Assembly (NCBI GenBank): GCA_018714725.1
Contig: DVMZ01000004.1
Span: 1-16,029 of the forward strand
Length of the DNA stretch: 16,029 nucleotides
Direction: 5' to 3'
DNA from: Candidatus Scatosoma pullistercoris
GTDB lineage: Bacteria; Bacillota; Clostridia; Christensenellales; Borkfalkiaceae
The notes under the pieces are model-generated. The model worked only from the letters and a program-made list of their open reading frames with translations. It was not told the origin of the DNA and searched no databases. Position 1 is the stretch's first letter; the number at the start of each line of letters is the position of its first letter. Of this stretch, positions 1 through 7,057 are shown one piece after another. Made by a program: the position numbers and the translations under genes.

Positions 1-256
1 CATCAAGCCCATCGACGATTCTTTGCAGGTTTACGAACTGCCTTCGTCGTTCACGCGCGAGGATCTGCAGAGATTGCGCGAAAGCAAACAGAACATCGCC
101 GAAGATACCGCCGCTTACGAAGAAGAGCACAAAAACGATCTGCGCTATGTCGAATACAACAAGCAGTTTGAGGAGCGGGAGAAGGCTTTGCAGGACGAGA
201 CGGACAAGAAGGGCCGGAAGAAGAAGCGCAAACCGCCCAAGATGCTCGGCGAATAA
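1..256 (+). CDS. C-terminal end of an unrecognised protein (5' end outside window)
   Basis: An open frame entering the window at base 2 and ending at TAA 254-256 gives about 84 C-terminal residues. No start codon in the window is convincing; the TTG at 23 has no good ribosome-binding site and the frame is open upstream of it. The visible part is highly charged: a Glu/Asp/Lys-rich helical stretch followed by a very basic tail (KKGRKKKRKPPK) just before the stop. Such a tail often contacts RNA or is disordered. I do not recognise the family. A position just upstream of a methyltransferase would be compatible with a PSP1/RicT-type protein, which can carry charged C-terminal tails, but nothing diagnostic is inside the window and this is a weak guess. 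Confidence 0.75.
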   Translation, partial: IKPIDDSLQVYELPSSFTREDLQRLRESKQNIAEDTAAYEEEHKNDLRYVEYNKQFEEREKALQDETDKKGRKKKRKPPKMLGE

Positions 257-283
257 CCGGTAAATAAAGTGTAAGAATTTATG

Positions 284-305
284 CCCGCGCGCCGCGGCGC
301 GCGGG
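284..305. repeat. Perfect 22-base GC-only palindrome (hairpin)
   Basis: An uninterrupted self-complementary stretch of only G and C, with half-site CCCGCGCGCCG, lies 28 bases after the stop at 256. As RNA it would form a very stable stem with a minimal loop. It is followed by purine-rich sequence (GAAGAGGGAG), not a T-run, so it is not a standard intrinsic terminator. It may end or protect the 3' end of the upstream mRNA. Confidence 0.6.
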
Positions 306-392
306 AAGAGGGAGACCGCAGCCCCAATCCGTCTTTCCGGCGGAAAGGGCGCGGTTTCCGATTCCCGGAAAGGGGGTAAAATAAGGAACAAG

Positions 393-1127
393 ATGGAAAG
401 AAAACCGGCATACGGCGCGCTTGCCGATTGGTTTGAATATCTCAACGATGACTGCGGCTATGAAGAGTGGTCGCAGTATTTAATTTCCGAGGTCGGGCGT
501 TTTCCCGTGCATACGGGCCTGGACATCGGTTGCGGAAGCGGCCGTTTTACCCGGGAATTCCGGCGCGCGGGATACGGAATGACCGGCATGGATCTCTCGA
601 TCGAAATGCTGAACAAAGCGGAGAAACTTTCCGGGGAAACGGGGATTGCCTGCCGGTATCTGCGGGGGGACATCGCGCGGTTCCGTTCGCCTGAAAAATT
701 CGACTTCGCGCTGGCGATCAACGACTGCGTGAATTATCTCCCCAAAGAAAAACTGCTTCCGGCGTTTAGAAATGTGCGCGCTGCGTTACATAAAAACGGG
801 ATATTTCTCTTTGATATCAGTTCTCCGTGCAAGTTTCGCGGGAAGATTGCAGATACTGTTTGCGCGGATGACCGCGACGACGTGACCTATCTCTGTTTCA
901 ATACGGTGGAGGGAGACCGCGCGACGCTGGACGTGACGCTGTTCGTGCGCAGACCGGACGGAGCGTTTGACCGGTTTGACGAGCAGCATATACAATATAT
1001 TTATGAGCCTTGTGAAATCCGGGAGGCATTGGAGCAAAGCGGGTTTACCCTGCTGAAAGAAGAGGGGTTCCTCGGCGCGGCGGAAGAAAGGGCAGACCGT
1101 ATCTGCTTCCTCGCGCAGAAGCGCTGA
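393..1127 (+). CDS. Class I SAM-dependent methyltransferase
   Basis: A 244-residue protein with the Rossmann-fold methyltransferase signature: motif I LDIGCGSGRF at about residues 43-52, an acidic ribose-binding residue in GMDLS around 65-69, RGDI around 90, and the post-II block DFALAINDCVNYL. This matches the broad UbiG/BioC-like small-molecule methyltransferase group. The substrate cannot be read from sequence. The ATG at 393 follows AAGGAAC, an acceptable ribosome-binding site. The stop is only 12 bases before hslO, so the two are probably cotranscribed. A functional link to Hsp33 is not established by this. There is no signal peptide or membrane segment, so the protein is cytoplasmic. 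The family call is firm and the substrate unknown. Confidence 0.9.
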   Translation: MERKPAYGALADWFEYLNDDCGYEEWSQYLISEVGRFPVHTGLDIGCGSGRFTREFRRAGYGMTGMDLSIEMLNKAEKLSGETGIACRYLRGDIARFRSPEKFDFALAINDCVNYLPKEKLLPAFRNVRAALHKNGIFLFDISSPCKFRGKIADTVCADDRDDVTYLCFNTVEGDRATLDVTLFVRRPDGAFDRFDEQHIQYIYEPCEIREALEQSGFTLLKEEGFLGAAEERADRICFLAQKR

Positions 1128-1139
1128 AAGGAGGACGGG

Positions 1140-2000
1140 ATGAAAAACGTATTGAGAACTCTGGTTTATGAAGACGAGGTCTCCCTGACACTGATCGATT
1201 CGACGGAAATCGTGCGGGAAGCCATCCGGCTGCATTCCCTCACCCGCCCGTCTGCAATCGCGCTCGGCAAAGCGCTGACCGTCATGGTGTATGCCGGTGC
1301 GTGTCTGAAAGACCCGGACCGGTCGATTTCCGTTTCCGTCCGCGGGAACGGAGAAGGCGGGGAAATTTCCGTCTCGGGAAACGGCCGGCTGCAGTTGCGC
1401 GGCTATATCGGCAATCCCGCGGTTTGCGTGCTGCCCGGCGAATCGGACGAGGAGGCGGAACGCCGGTGTCTCGGTTCGGAAGGAACGCTCACCGTCATCC
1501 GTGACGAAGGATACGGACGGCCGTTTGTCGGTTCCTGTCTGCTCCCGGATTCCGGACTTATCGACCGCGCCTTTGAAGCGTATTACCGCGTGAGCGAACA
1601 GCTGCCCGCAAAGATCGCTTCGGTGGTCCGGATGGAGGGAGAAAACTGCGCCTTTGCGGGTGCGGCGGTGCTGCAGCCTCTTCCTTTCGCCTCGGAAAAA
1701 GTTCTGAACTCGCTTCCGACGGAGGCGGAGCTCGGCGAAATCGCGGAACAAATTTCCGCACTCGGTCCGGGAAAATGCGCACAGACCTATTTTTCGGCAA
1801 AATCGGCGGTGTTGGAGGAACGGGAAGCCGCATATAAATGTAATTGTTCGAGAGAGTATCTTTCGGGCGTGCTCGTCTCGCTCGGCAAAGAAGAGCTGGA
1901 CGACATTCTCCGCAAGGACGGAGAAATCAGGGTGCATTGTCACTACTGCAATACGGATTACCGCTTTACCCGGGAGGACGTGGACAAACTCTTCCCGTGA
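1140..2000 (+). CDS. hslO: Hsp33 redox-regulated molecular chaperone
   Basis: A 286-residue protein of the usual HslO length. The N-terminal chaperone domain has recognisable family blocks (THALALGKAL-like region around residues 35-50, then SVSVRGNGEGGEISVSGNG, then YIGNP). The C-terminal zinc switch has all four cysteines: Cys-x-Cys at 234/236 and Cys-x-x-Cys at 267/270. In this family the reduced cysteines bind zinc and keep the protein inactive; oxidative stress with unfolding releases zinc and turns on holdase activity. The start ATG follows a strong AAAGGAGG site, making expression likely high. It lies 12 bases after the methyltransferase and 27 bases before the TPR gene, consistent with an operon. 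An intact cysteine set argues for a functional oxidative-stress chaperone, which fits an anaerobe exposed to oxygen or hypochlorite. Confidence 0.97.
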   Translation: MKNVLRTLVYEDEVSLTLIDSTEIVREAIRLHSLTRPSAIALGKALTVMVYAGACLKDPDRSISVSVRGNGEGGEISVSGNGRLQLRGYIGNPAVCVLPGESDEEAERRCLGSEGTLTVIRDEGYGRPFVGSCLLPDSGLIDRAFEAYYRVSEQLPAKIASVVRMEGENCAFAGAAVLQPLPFASEKVLNSLPTEAELGEIAEQISALGPGKCAQTYFSAKSAVLEEREAAYKCNCSREYLSGVLVSLGKEELDDILRKDGEIRVHCHYCNTDYRFTREDVDKLFP

Positions 2001-2027
2001 GCGGTTCGGATACGCAAGGGAGTTTTC

Positions 2028-3773
2028 ATGAGAGAGAAAAAAGTTCTGAAAATCGATTTCAGCAGGCGTCGCCTGCGGGAGCGTGCGGAAAAATTTTACG
2101 ACGAGGGAAACTATCTTTCCGCGCTCCGCTTTACCTATAAAGAGATGTCGCTGTACGGCGGAGACGGCGACATTTATACGATGCTGTCGGATATTTACGA
2201 GAACATGGAACTGTATTCTTCCGCCGTGAATTGCTGGTTCCGTTTTATGGACAATTGCTCGGGGGAGGATCTGCCCGATATTTACGAGGGCCTTGCCGTC
2301 AATTATCTGAATATGGGCAACGAGGCGCAGTCTGCCTTTTACTATAATAAACTCATCGACGCAGACGACGAATTGACGGAGGAGAACAAAGCGGAGATCG
2401 CCGAGGCGTTTTCGGAGCCCGCGCGCGGGCGCCTTCGTCTCGTTTATCCGCCCCGTTTCGCCGATTATTCCAAAGAGACGGAGGCGGGGACGCGCGCGCT
2501 CAAAAACGGCGATTGCAAGAAGGCCGTTTCCGTGCTGTCCCGCGTCGAAAAGGGCTCGCCCGATTATCGTACCGCCCGGGAAATTCAGGCGGTGGCGCAT
2601 CTCCTTTCCGACAATGCCGCCGAAGCGGAAAAAATCTGCCTGGAACTTCTCGAAGAAAAACCTTCCGACGTCCAGGCCATGGCGACGCTCGCCGCGGTTT
2701 ACACGCAGCAGGGGCGAAAGGAGGAGAGCCGCGCCATTGCGCTCCGGCTCTGCGAAAACAAGAGCGCTTCTCCCGAAGAACTTTATAAAATTGCCACCGT
2801 CTGCTGTGAAAACAATCTGCACGGGCAGGCGCTGGAAAAATTCGTAGAATTGGAAAAAGACATCCCGTATGACGGGAATATGCTCTATTTCAAGTCGGTT
2901 GCCGCCTATAAAAGCGGAAAGGAAGACCTCGCCATTTCCACGATGGAAAAACTCTGTACGATCTATCCCGACGCCGCGGTCGCGGAATATTACCTGAAAG
3001 CCATGCGCCGCCATCGTAACGATCCGGAACATCAGCCGGAGCCGGAAATTACTTATTTTTACCGCGTTCCGCCCGAGGAGCGAGCCAATCGTTGCCGGGC
3101 GCTTATCCGGATCGGGAAATACCCCCGTACGGAAGCGGAACTTTTCGGAACGCTGGCTGCAAAAGAGGGATATTTCCGCTGGTGTTTCGACGAAATGGAC
3201 GGCATGGAACGGGATCTGCAGTACCTGGCGATCGTCGTCGCGGAGCATGCCCGCGCGGATGAGACGATCCGGGACATCCTGCTCGACTGCGAGGTGTCGG
3301 ACCTGCTCAAAATCGAACTCCTGCGCCTCTTGTACGCGCGCAACGAAGCCAACGGGTTCGGCGTGGTGATCTGCAATATCTATCGGGACATACGGATAGA
3401 CCGGGTGAAAATCGGCCAGAAACGGCATCGGAAATTTGTGGACGCGTACGCAAAGACCGCCTCCAAGTTTACCGTCATCAACGACGCTTACGGGCGCCGT
3501 ATCCGCGAGTCGACGGAAGCGCTGTACCGTTCGTTCCGCGAGAGGGATTGCTGGGAGCTGGCCGCAAGTTCGGACGATCTCGCCTGTGCGATTTATCTTC
3601 TGAGCGGGCTGAAAGAAATCGGCAAAGACGCCCGTTCGGCCGCGGGGGCTTTTGACGCGGATCCCGGGAACGTGGAGAAGATCCTGGCCGCCGCCGAAGG
3701 GGAAAAGCCGCAGGAAGCGGAACGCAGAAATCTCTCCCGCCGGGAAAAAGCGACGGCAGGACTTATAAAATAA
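2028..3773 (+). CDS. TPR-type helical repeat protein, function unknown
   Basis: A 581-residue soluble protein built from helical hairpins. TPR-like units are visible in the N-terminal half, for example RAEKFYDEGNYLSALRF (about residues 18-34), a unit around IYEGLAVNYLNMGNEAQSAF, the block with EKICLELLEEKPSDVQAMATLAAVY (about 205-230) and a unit near SVAAYKSGKEDLAIS. Their alternating small and large residues are typical of TPRs. After about residue 340 the sequence changes to a less repetitive helical region beginning EITYFYRVPPEERA. There is no signal peptide, membrane segment or catalytic motif. It probably acts as a protein-interaction scaffold. The ATG at 2028 has AAGGGAG 5 bases upstream. 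It follows hslO by 27 bases and is likely in the same operon. The length and two-part layout resemble uncharacterised clostridial TPR proteins; no specific partner can be named. Confidence 0.88.
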   Translation: MREKKVLKIDFSRRRLRERAEKFYDEGNYLSALRFTYKEMSLYGGDGDIYTMLSDIYENMELYSSAVNCWFRFMDNCSGEDLPDIYEGLAVNYLNMGNEAQSAFYYNKLIDADDELTEENKAEIAEAFSEPARGRLRLVYPPRFADYSKETEAGTRALKNGDCKKAVSVLSRVEKGSPDYRTAREIQAVAHLLSDNAAEAEKICLELLEEKPSDVQAMATLAAVYTQQGRKEESRAIALRLCENKSASPEELYKIATVCCENNLHGQALEKFVELEKDIPYDGNMLYFKSVAAYKSGKEDLAISTMEKLCTIYPDAAVAEYYLKAMRRHRNDPEHQPEPEITYFYRVPPEERANRCRALIRIGKYPRTEAELFGTLAAKEGYFRWCFDEMDGMERDLQYLAIVVAEHARADETIRDILLDCEVSDLLKIELLRLLYARNEANGFGVVICNIYRDIRIDRVKIGQKRHRKFVDAYAKTASKFTVINDAYGRRIRESTEALYRSFRERDCWELAASSDDLACAIYLLSGLKEIGKDARSAAGAFDADPGNVEKILAAAEGEKPQEAERRNLSRREKATAGLIK

Positions 3774-3845
3774 GAGAAATCGTCTTACGGCTCAGATTCC
3801 GGACCGGTTCCGGAAACAAAAAAGAAAACAAGGAGAAATCAGAAG

Positions 3846-4679
3846 ATGAAACCGGTGGATCTCGACGGACTTTTCGATGAAAAACTCGCCGTGTATATGG
3901 AAGAGAACAAGGGTAAATATACCGAGAAACAGTGGGAAAATCTCATCCCGGTCCTGTACAGGAAATTCGGGGATACTTATGTATCGAAAATCAAGGCCAC
4001 GCCGAAGCAGTACTATGCCGCCATGTCCGACGGGGAACTGGCGGAGACGTTTGCCTCTCACCTGAAAGAGCATATTCCCGTTCCCGATTTCCTCTGTTCC
4101 GAACTGGAAAGCCGGAACTGCACCGAGGCGTTGTTGCCGCTGCTGTCTGCCTCAGATTCAGAGACGGTTTCTTACGTCATCAATCTGATCGGTGCGGATG
4201 AACGCGCGTTTCCGGACTATTTTTCTCTGCTCACAGACGAAGGGACGGACGAAGACGTGCGGGATACGGCGACGGAAAAGCTGAAAGAGAAAGCGGACGC
4301 GGCAAAAGCGTCGGCGCTGGATTTTTACCGCCGGGGCAAAGCGGAAGAATATATGCTGGAAATTCTCGCCCGGGTGAAGGAGCGCGACGAAGAAGTGTTC
4401 CGCGTCCTTCTGGACGCATTTCTCGCGGGCGGCGAAAAATTGCCGCTCCGTGCGGGGTATCTTGCTTCTTACGGGGACGAGCGCGCGCTTCCGTATCTCC
4501 TGCACAGGATCGGGGACCGCACCATCGGTTTTGTGGAGTTTCAGGAGCTCAAATATGCGATCGAAGCGCTGGGCGGGGAGTATAACGAGCCGCGGGATTT
4601 TTCCGATGATAAGGACTATCTGCGAATCAAAGACGTCTCTTCGCGGGAGGGCTTTTCCAAAGGGCTGCCCCGCAGCTGA
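3846..4679 (+). CDS. Uncharacterised all-helical (HEAT-like) protein
   Basis: A 277-residue acidic, cytoplasmic protein that I do not recognise. The N-terminal part (MKPVDLDGLFDEKLAVYMEE and the KYTEKQWENLIPVLYRKFGDTYV region) is charged and helical. From about residue 95 there are repeated helix pairs such as TEALLPLLSASDSETVSYVINLIG, and DERALPYLLHRIGDRTIGF near residue 218, resembling HEAT-type units. No catalytic or metal-binding pattern is seen. The start ATG is preceded by AAGGAGAA at good spacing. A 72-base gap separates it from the TPR gene, with only a weak 6-bp hairpin (TTCCGG/CCGGAA) between them, so it may be cotranscribed. The two consecutive helical-repeat proteins could work together, but this is inference from position only. 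Confidence 0.85.
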   Translation: MKPVDLDGLFDEKLAVYMEENKGKYTEKQWENLIPVLYRKFGDTYVSKIKATPKQYYAAMSDGELAETFASHLKEHIPVPDFLCSELESRNCTEALLPLLSASDSETVSYVINLIGADERAFPDYFSLLTDEGTDEDVRDTATEKLKEKADAAKASALDFYRRGKAEEYMLEILARVKERDEEVFRVLLDAFLAGGEKLPLRAGYLASYGDERALPYLLHRIGDRTIGFVEFQELKYAIEALGGEYNEPRDFSDDKDYLRIKDVSSREGFSKGLPRS

Positions 4680-4721
4680 ACGGCCGATCGGACAGGCCGG
4701 ACGAAAAAACGCAGAATTGCT

Positions 4722-4750
4722 TCATAAACCGACGGACCTCCGCATATATT
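4722..4750 (+). promoter_or_regulatory. Candidate sigma-E-type sporulation promoter for spoIVA
   Basis: TCATAAA at 4722-4728, a 14-base spacer and CATATATT at 4743-4750 resemble the Bacillus subtilis sigma-E consensus (KMATATT, 14 bases, CATACAMT), with 5 of 7 and 6 of 8 matches. In B. subtilis spoIVA is transcribed by sigma-E in the mother cell, so a site of this class is expected here. Transcription would start near 4757, inside the loop of the overlapping hairpin. Called by eye. Confidence 0.45.
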
Positions 4751-4782
4751 AAACCGTAGCGTTTGAAATGCGGAGGTCTTTT
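4735..4782 (+). terminator. Intrinsic-terminator-like hairpin between the upstream operon and spoIVA
   Basis: An exact 11-bp inverted repeat, GACCTCCGCAT (4735-4745) and ATGCGGAGGTC (4768-4778), is followed directly by TTTT (4779-4782). The 22-base loop contains a small AAAC/GTTT pairing. It would stop read-through from the helical-protein gene ending at 4679. The T-run is short, so termination may be partial. The right arm and T-run would remain in a transcript starting near 4757, but the hairpin could not form there. Confidence 0.6.
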
Positions 4783-4824
4783 GCGCAAAGTCGCGGGGGA
4801 TTCCGCCGCTCTGGAGGTCGGTGT

Positions 4825-6294
4825 ATGGAAAATTACAGCGTTTACGAAGACATTGCGAGCCGGACGAACGGCGATATTTACATCGGAGTAGTGGGGCCGG
4901 TGCGTACGGGGAAATCCACTTTCATAAAGCGTTTTATGGAAGAACTCGTGATTCCGTCCGCCGACGAATCGAAACGTGCGGTGATGACGGACGAATTGCC
5001 CCAGTCCGCCGCGGGAAAGACGGTGATGACGACCGAGCCGAAATTCGTGCCCGCGCAGGCGGCGACCATTTCCGTCCGCGAAGGGGCGGAGGCGTCCGTG
5101 CGCCTCGTCGACTGCGTAGGCTTTGCGGTGGAAGGCGCGGGCGGTTTTGAGGAAGACGGCTCGCCCCGTCTGATCAAGACCCCCTGGAGCGATCAGGCAA
5201 TTCCTTTCGAGAAGGCGGCAAAACTGGGAACGGAAAAGGTGATCCGAGAACATTCCACCATCGGAATTCTGATGACGACGGACGGCAGTATCACGGAGAT
5301 TCCGCGCACCGCCTACGTCTCTGCGGAAGAACACGCCGTTTCGGAGCTCAAAGAAATCGGGAAGCCTTTCGTTATCCTTTTGAATTGCCGCGAACCGGAG
5401 ACGCAGGAGGCACTCCGCGCGTCGCTGGAAGACAAATACGGGGTCCCCGTGCTCGCCGTCAACGCTGAGAAGCTTTCCGAGCCGGAAATTCTGCGCATTT
5501 TGCAGAAAGTCCTGTTTGAGTTCCCCGTGACGGGAATCGACATCCGCTTGCCGAAATGGGTTCAGTCCCTGCCCGAGAGCAGCAAGGTCGTCTCCGGACT
5601 TCTGTCCCGCCTGAGAAAAATCGCGCCCTCGCTCGTGAAGATGAAGGATTGCCTGCTCCTGGAAAATCTGTTCGGGGAAGAGGACGCCTTCGTCAATCCC
5701 GACAACATCAATATGGAACTCGGAAAAGGGCGGGCGGAATTGTCCGTCGAGGCGAGGGAAGGGCTTTTCTACGAAGTGCTCAGCGAGGAATGCGGGGAAA
5801 ATATTCCCGACGACTTCAGCCTGATGCGCTATGTGAAGTCCCTCGCGGATTCCAAGCGCAGTTATGACAGGATCAGAGAGGCATTTGAGGAAGCGGAAGC
5901 AAACGGGTACGGCACGGTGGCGCCGGGCGAGGAGGATATGTCGCTGGAAGCGCCGAAACTCATCCGCAAGGGCTCCGGGTACGGCGTGAACTTCAGGGCG
6001 ACGGCGCCCAGTTACCACATCGTCAAAGTGGAAGTGACCGGCGAAGTGAACCCGATCATCGGCACTCAGCAACAGGGAGAGGACTTCGTACGGGAAATTC
6101 TCGCAGATTATGAGGAATATCCCGAAAAAGTCTGGGCCACCAACATTTTCGGAAAGACCTTGCGGGAACTGGTTTCGGAAGGGCTGGAAGAGAAAGCCGG
6201 AGCCATGTCGCCCGACCTCAGGAAAAAAATGCGCCGCACGATCACCCGGATCGTCAACGAGGGCAGAGGCGGAGTCATCTGTATCCTGCTCTGA
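4825..6294 (+). CDS. spoIVA: Stage IV sporulation protein A, spore coat assembly ATPase
   Basis: A 489-residue protein, close to the 492 of B. subtilis SpoIVA. The family is known to hydrolyse ATP to polymerise irreversibly into the basement layer of the spore coat on the mother-cell face of the forespore, and is needed for cortex and coat assembly. The Walker A motif GPVRTGKST is at residues 24-32 with Lys30 intact. Family blocks visible include VRLVDCVGF, the IKTPWSDQAIPFEKAA region, and ITEIPR. The C-terminus ends GGVICILL, like the conserved hydrophobic tail used for SpoVM anchoring. The ATG at 4825 is preferred because CTGGAGG lies 7 bases upstream; the in-frame ATG at 4768 sits inside the terminator hairpin and would add an unrelated extension. 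Expression is probably from the sigma-E-like site at 4722-4750. The gene shows the organism belongs to a spore-forming lineage. Confidence 0.98.
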   Translation: MENYSVYEDIASRTNGDIYIGVVGPVRTGKSTFIKRFMEELVIPSADESKRAVMTDELPQSAAGKTVMTTEPKFVPAQAATISVREGAEASVRLVDCVGFAVEGAGGFEEDGSPRLIKTPWSDQAIPFEKAAKLGTEKVIREHSTIGILMTTDGSITEIPRTAYVSAEEHAVSELKEIGKPFVILLNCREPETQEALRASLEDKYGVPVLAVNAEKLSEPEILRILQKVLFEFPVTGIDIRLPKWVQSLPESSKVVSGLLSRLRKIAPSLVKMKDCLLLENLFGEEDAFVNPDNINMELGKGRAELSVEAREGLFYEVLSEECGENIPDDFSLMRYVKSLADSKRSYDRIREAFEEAEANGYGTVAPGEEDMSLEAPKLIRKGSGYGVNFRATAPSYHIVKVEVTGEVNPIIGTQQQGEDFVREILADYEEYPEKVWATNIFGKTLRELVSEGLEEKAGAMSPDLRKKMRRTITRIVNEGRGGVICILL

Positions 6295-6302
6295 CGGAAG
6301 AG

Positions 6303-6332
6303 GAATAAAATCCGGAAAACAGGGCATACTTT
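6303..6332 (+). promoter_or_regulatory. Candidate sporulation (sigma-E or sigma-G type) promoter for the small gene
   Basis: GAATAAA (6303-6309), a 15-base spacer and CATACTTT (6325-6332) resemble sigma-E sites; read as GAATA, 17 bases, CATACTT it also approaches the sigma-G pattern (GMATR, about 18 bases, CATWMTA). It has the same KMATAAA/CATA layout as the candidate spoIVA promoter. Transcription would start near 6339, about 23 bases before the ATG at 6362. Which sigma factor reads it cannot be decided by eye. Confidence 0.4.
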
Positions 6333-6361
6333 TTTCAAATTCTTTTTTCGGAGATACAATC

Positions 6362-6529
6362 ATGAGTAAATCTTCAAAGAACGGAAAAGTGCCTAAACTG
6401 ACGGAAGAACAGTATGCGGAATACATCATGGCGATGAAGGATGAAACGCCTGTGCAGGGGTATCGGGAATTTGCGGAGGGCAATCACGCAACGCCGCATC
6501 TCGATCCCGGAAAGAACGGAAAGAAATAA
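6362..6529 (+). CDS. 55-residue small hydrophilic protein, possible sporulation gene
   Basis: A short frame from ATG 6362 to TAA 6529. GGAG lies 8 bases before the ATG, and upstream is a T-rich leader with a sporulation-type promoter candidate. The product is soluble and charged: a Lys/Ser-rich start (MSKSSKNGKVPK), a central helical segment (LTEEQYAEYIMAMKDE), and a tail ending HLDPGKNGKK. It has no cysteines and no membrane segment. It is bounded immediately downstream by a perfect 14-bp hairpin starting 4 bases after the stop, so the unit looks like a complete small transcript. I do not recognise the family; it lacks the signatures of alpha/beta-type small acid-soluble spore proteins. Its place 67 bases after spoIVA and its promoter type suggest a sporulation role, which is inference. 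A chance ORF is less likely given the matching RBS, promoter and terminator. Confidence 0.7.
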   Translation: MSKSSKNGKVPKLTEEQYAEYIMAMKDETPVQGYREFAEGNHATPHLDPGKNGKK

Positions 6530-6532
6530 ATT

Positions 6533-6566
6533 CTGCCGGCCGGAACCCGATTGTTCCGGCCGGCAG
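6533..6566 (+). terminator. Perfect 14-bp GC-rich hairpin just after the small gene
   Basis: CTGCCGGCCGGAAC (6533-6546) pairs exactly with GTTCCGGCCGGCAG (6553-6566) around a 6-base loop, starting 4 bases after the TAA. No T-run follows (GGAATCTGC). It may act with the next hairpin as a double terminator or define a protected mRNA 3' end. Confidence 0.55.
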
Positions 6567-6575
6567 GGAATCTGC

Positions 6576-6624
6576 GGAGAGCGCGGCGCCCCTTGCGGGG
6601 AAGCCGCGCTCTCCGTTTGGTTTC
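6576..6624 (+). terminator. Second long hairpin with downstream T-rich stretch
   Basis: GGAGAGCGCGGC (6576-6587) pairs with GCCGCGCTCTCC (6603-6614), with an inner CCCC-TTGC-GGGG stem, and is followed by GTTTGGTTTC. The interrupted T-rich tail makes it a more plausible intrinsic terminator than the hairpin 9 bases upstream. The two stand in tandem after the spoIVA/small-gene unit. Confidence 0.6.
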
Positions 6625-6761
6625 GAGGCGGAGCTTCAAGATGACGGGAACGGGGAAAAGGATTGCCGCTTGCAGATTCCGGCGGACAGAATTCCGGGGG
6701 CATGTCCGCAGTGAAGAAAAAAAAGCCGTCGGAGAACCAAAAAACGGATTTTGAGGGGAGA

Positions 6762-6785
6762 ATTGTAAGTTTTTAGCAATTTTTT
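6762..6785 (+). terminator. AT-rich hairpin followed by a run of T, possible weak terminator
   Basis: ATTGTAA pairs with TTA(G)CAAT with one bulged G around a 4-base loop, and the arm runs into six T residues (6780-6785). The geometry fits an intrinsic terminator but the stem is weak. No gene ends close upstream, so its role is unclear. Confidence 0.3.
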
Positions 6786-6817
6786 ATACTTTGGAAAGAG
6801 AATTTTTCTCAAAACCC

Positions 6818-6846
6818 TTGACCGCACGAACAAGATGTGTTATAAT
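6818..6846 (+). promoter_or_regulatory. Near-consensus sigma-A promoter (distal, P1)
   Basis: TTGACC (6818-6823), a 17-base spacer and TATAAT (6841-6846). It differs from the consensus by one base. Transcription would start around 6853, about 265 bases before the repeat-protein ATG, giving either a long leader or a separate small RNA. Confidence 0.85.
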
Positions 6847-6852
6847 AAAAGC

Positions 6853-7020
6853 CGTAAAGAAAAAATCCGGTGGTTTTTGCATTTTTAGTCTGTTTTTTTA
6901 TCTGACACCTGGTTGCTTCTCTTTGTGCCGGGGGCTCGGAAGAGGGCAGGGAAGGGGTGCTCGGGTGTTCCTTAAAAACGGCTGTCGGAAAAAAATGCAA
7001 AAAAACGAAAAAATTTTCGC
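6853..7020 (+). ncRNA. Candidate structured RNA or 5' leader downstream of P1
   Basis: The segment after P1 can fold into a rod: TTTTTGCATTTTT (6874-6886) is exactly complementary to AAAAATGCAAAAA (6991-7003), TCTGACA (6901-6907) pairs with TGTCGGA (6983-6989) with one G-U, and CCTG/CAGG plus CTCTT/AAGAG pair inside (6908-6950). A competing pairing, AGCCGT (6850-6855) with ACGGCT (6978-6983), would exclude the second stem. It has no SRP, tmRNA or RNase P signature that I can see. A 6S-like rod or a regulatory leader are possibilities. Part of the complementarity comes from A/T runs, so support is limited. Confidence 0.25.
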
Positions 7021-7028
7021 TAAGGGTA

Positions 7029-7057
7029 TTTACTTTTTTGCGGAAATGGTGTAAAAT
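7029..7057 (+). promoter_or_regulatory. Sigma-A promoter (proximal, P2) for the repeat-protein gene
   Basis: TTTACT (7029-7034), a 17-base spacer and TAAAAT (7052-7057). The predicted start near 7064 gives a leader of about 54 bases to the ATG at 7118. This is probably the main vegetative promoter of the repeat-protein gene. Confidence 0.75.

Noticed and set aside
786..3428. An 880-codon open frame on the minus strand
   Set aside because: It lies entirely opposite the methyltransferase, hslO and the TPR gene, has a composition rich in Arg, Phe and His typical of the antisense frame of GC-biased genes, and shows no domain or good ribosome-binding site.
3797..3822. TTCCGG/CCGGAA hairpin between the two helical-protein genes
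   Set aside because: 6-bp stem followed by an A-rich stretch rather than T; no terminator on either strand.
4627..6483. A 618-codon open frame on the minus strand
   Set aside because: It is antisense to spoIVA and the small gene, without recognisable domains; a shadow frame.
6641..6754. A 37-codon frame with GGAG upstream in the gap after the double hairpin
   Set aside because: Composition is arbitrary (many Arg, mixed Cys), there is no promoter, and nothing supports translation beyond a chance RBS. A 24-codon frame beginning with ATG near 6702 is equally unsupported.
6791..7054. An 87-codon frame spanning promoter P1 and part of P2
   Set aside because: It runs through the -35, -10 and A/T homopolymers and has a Phe/Lys/Gly-rich composition expected by chance.
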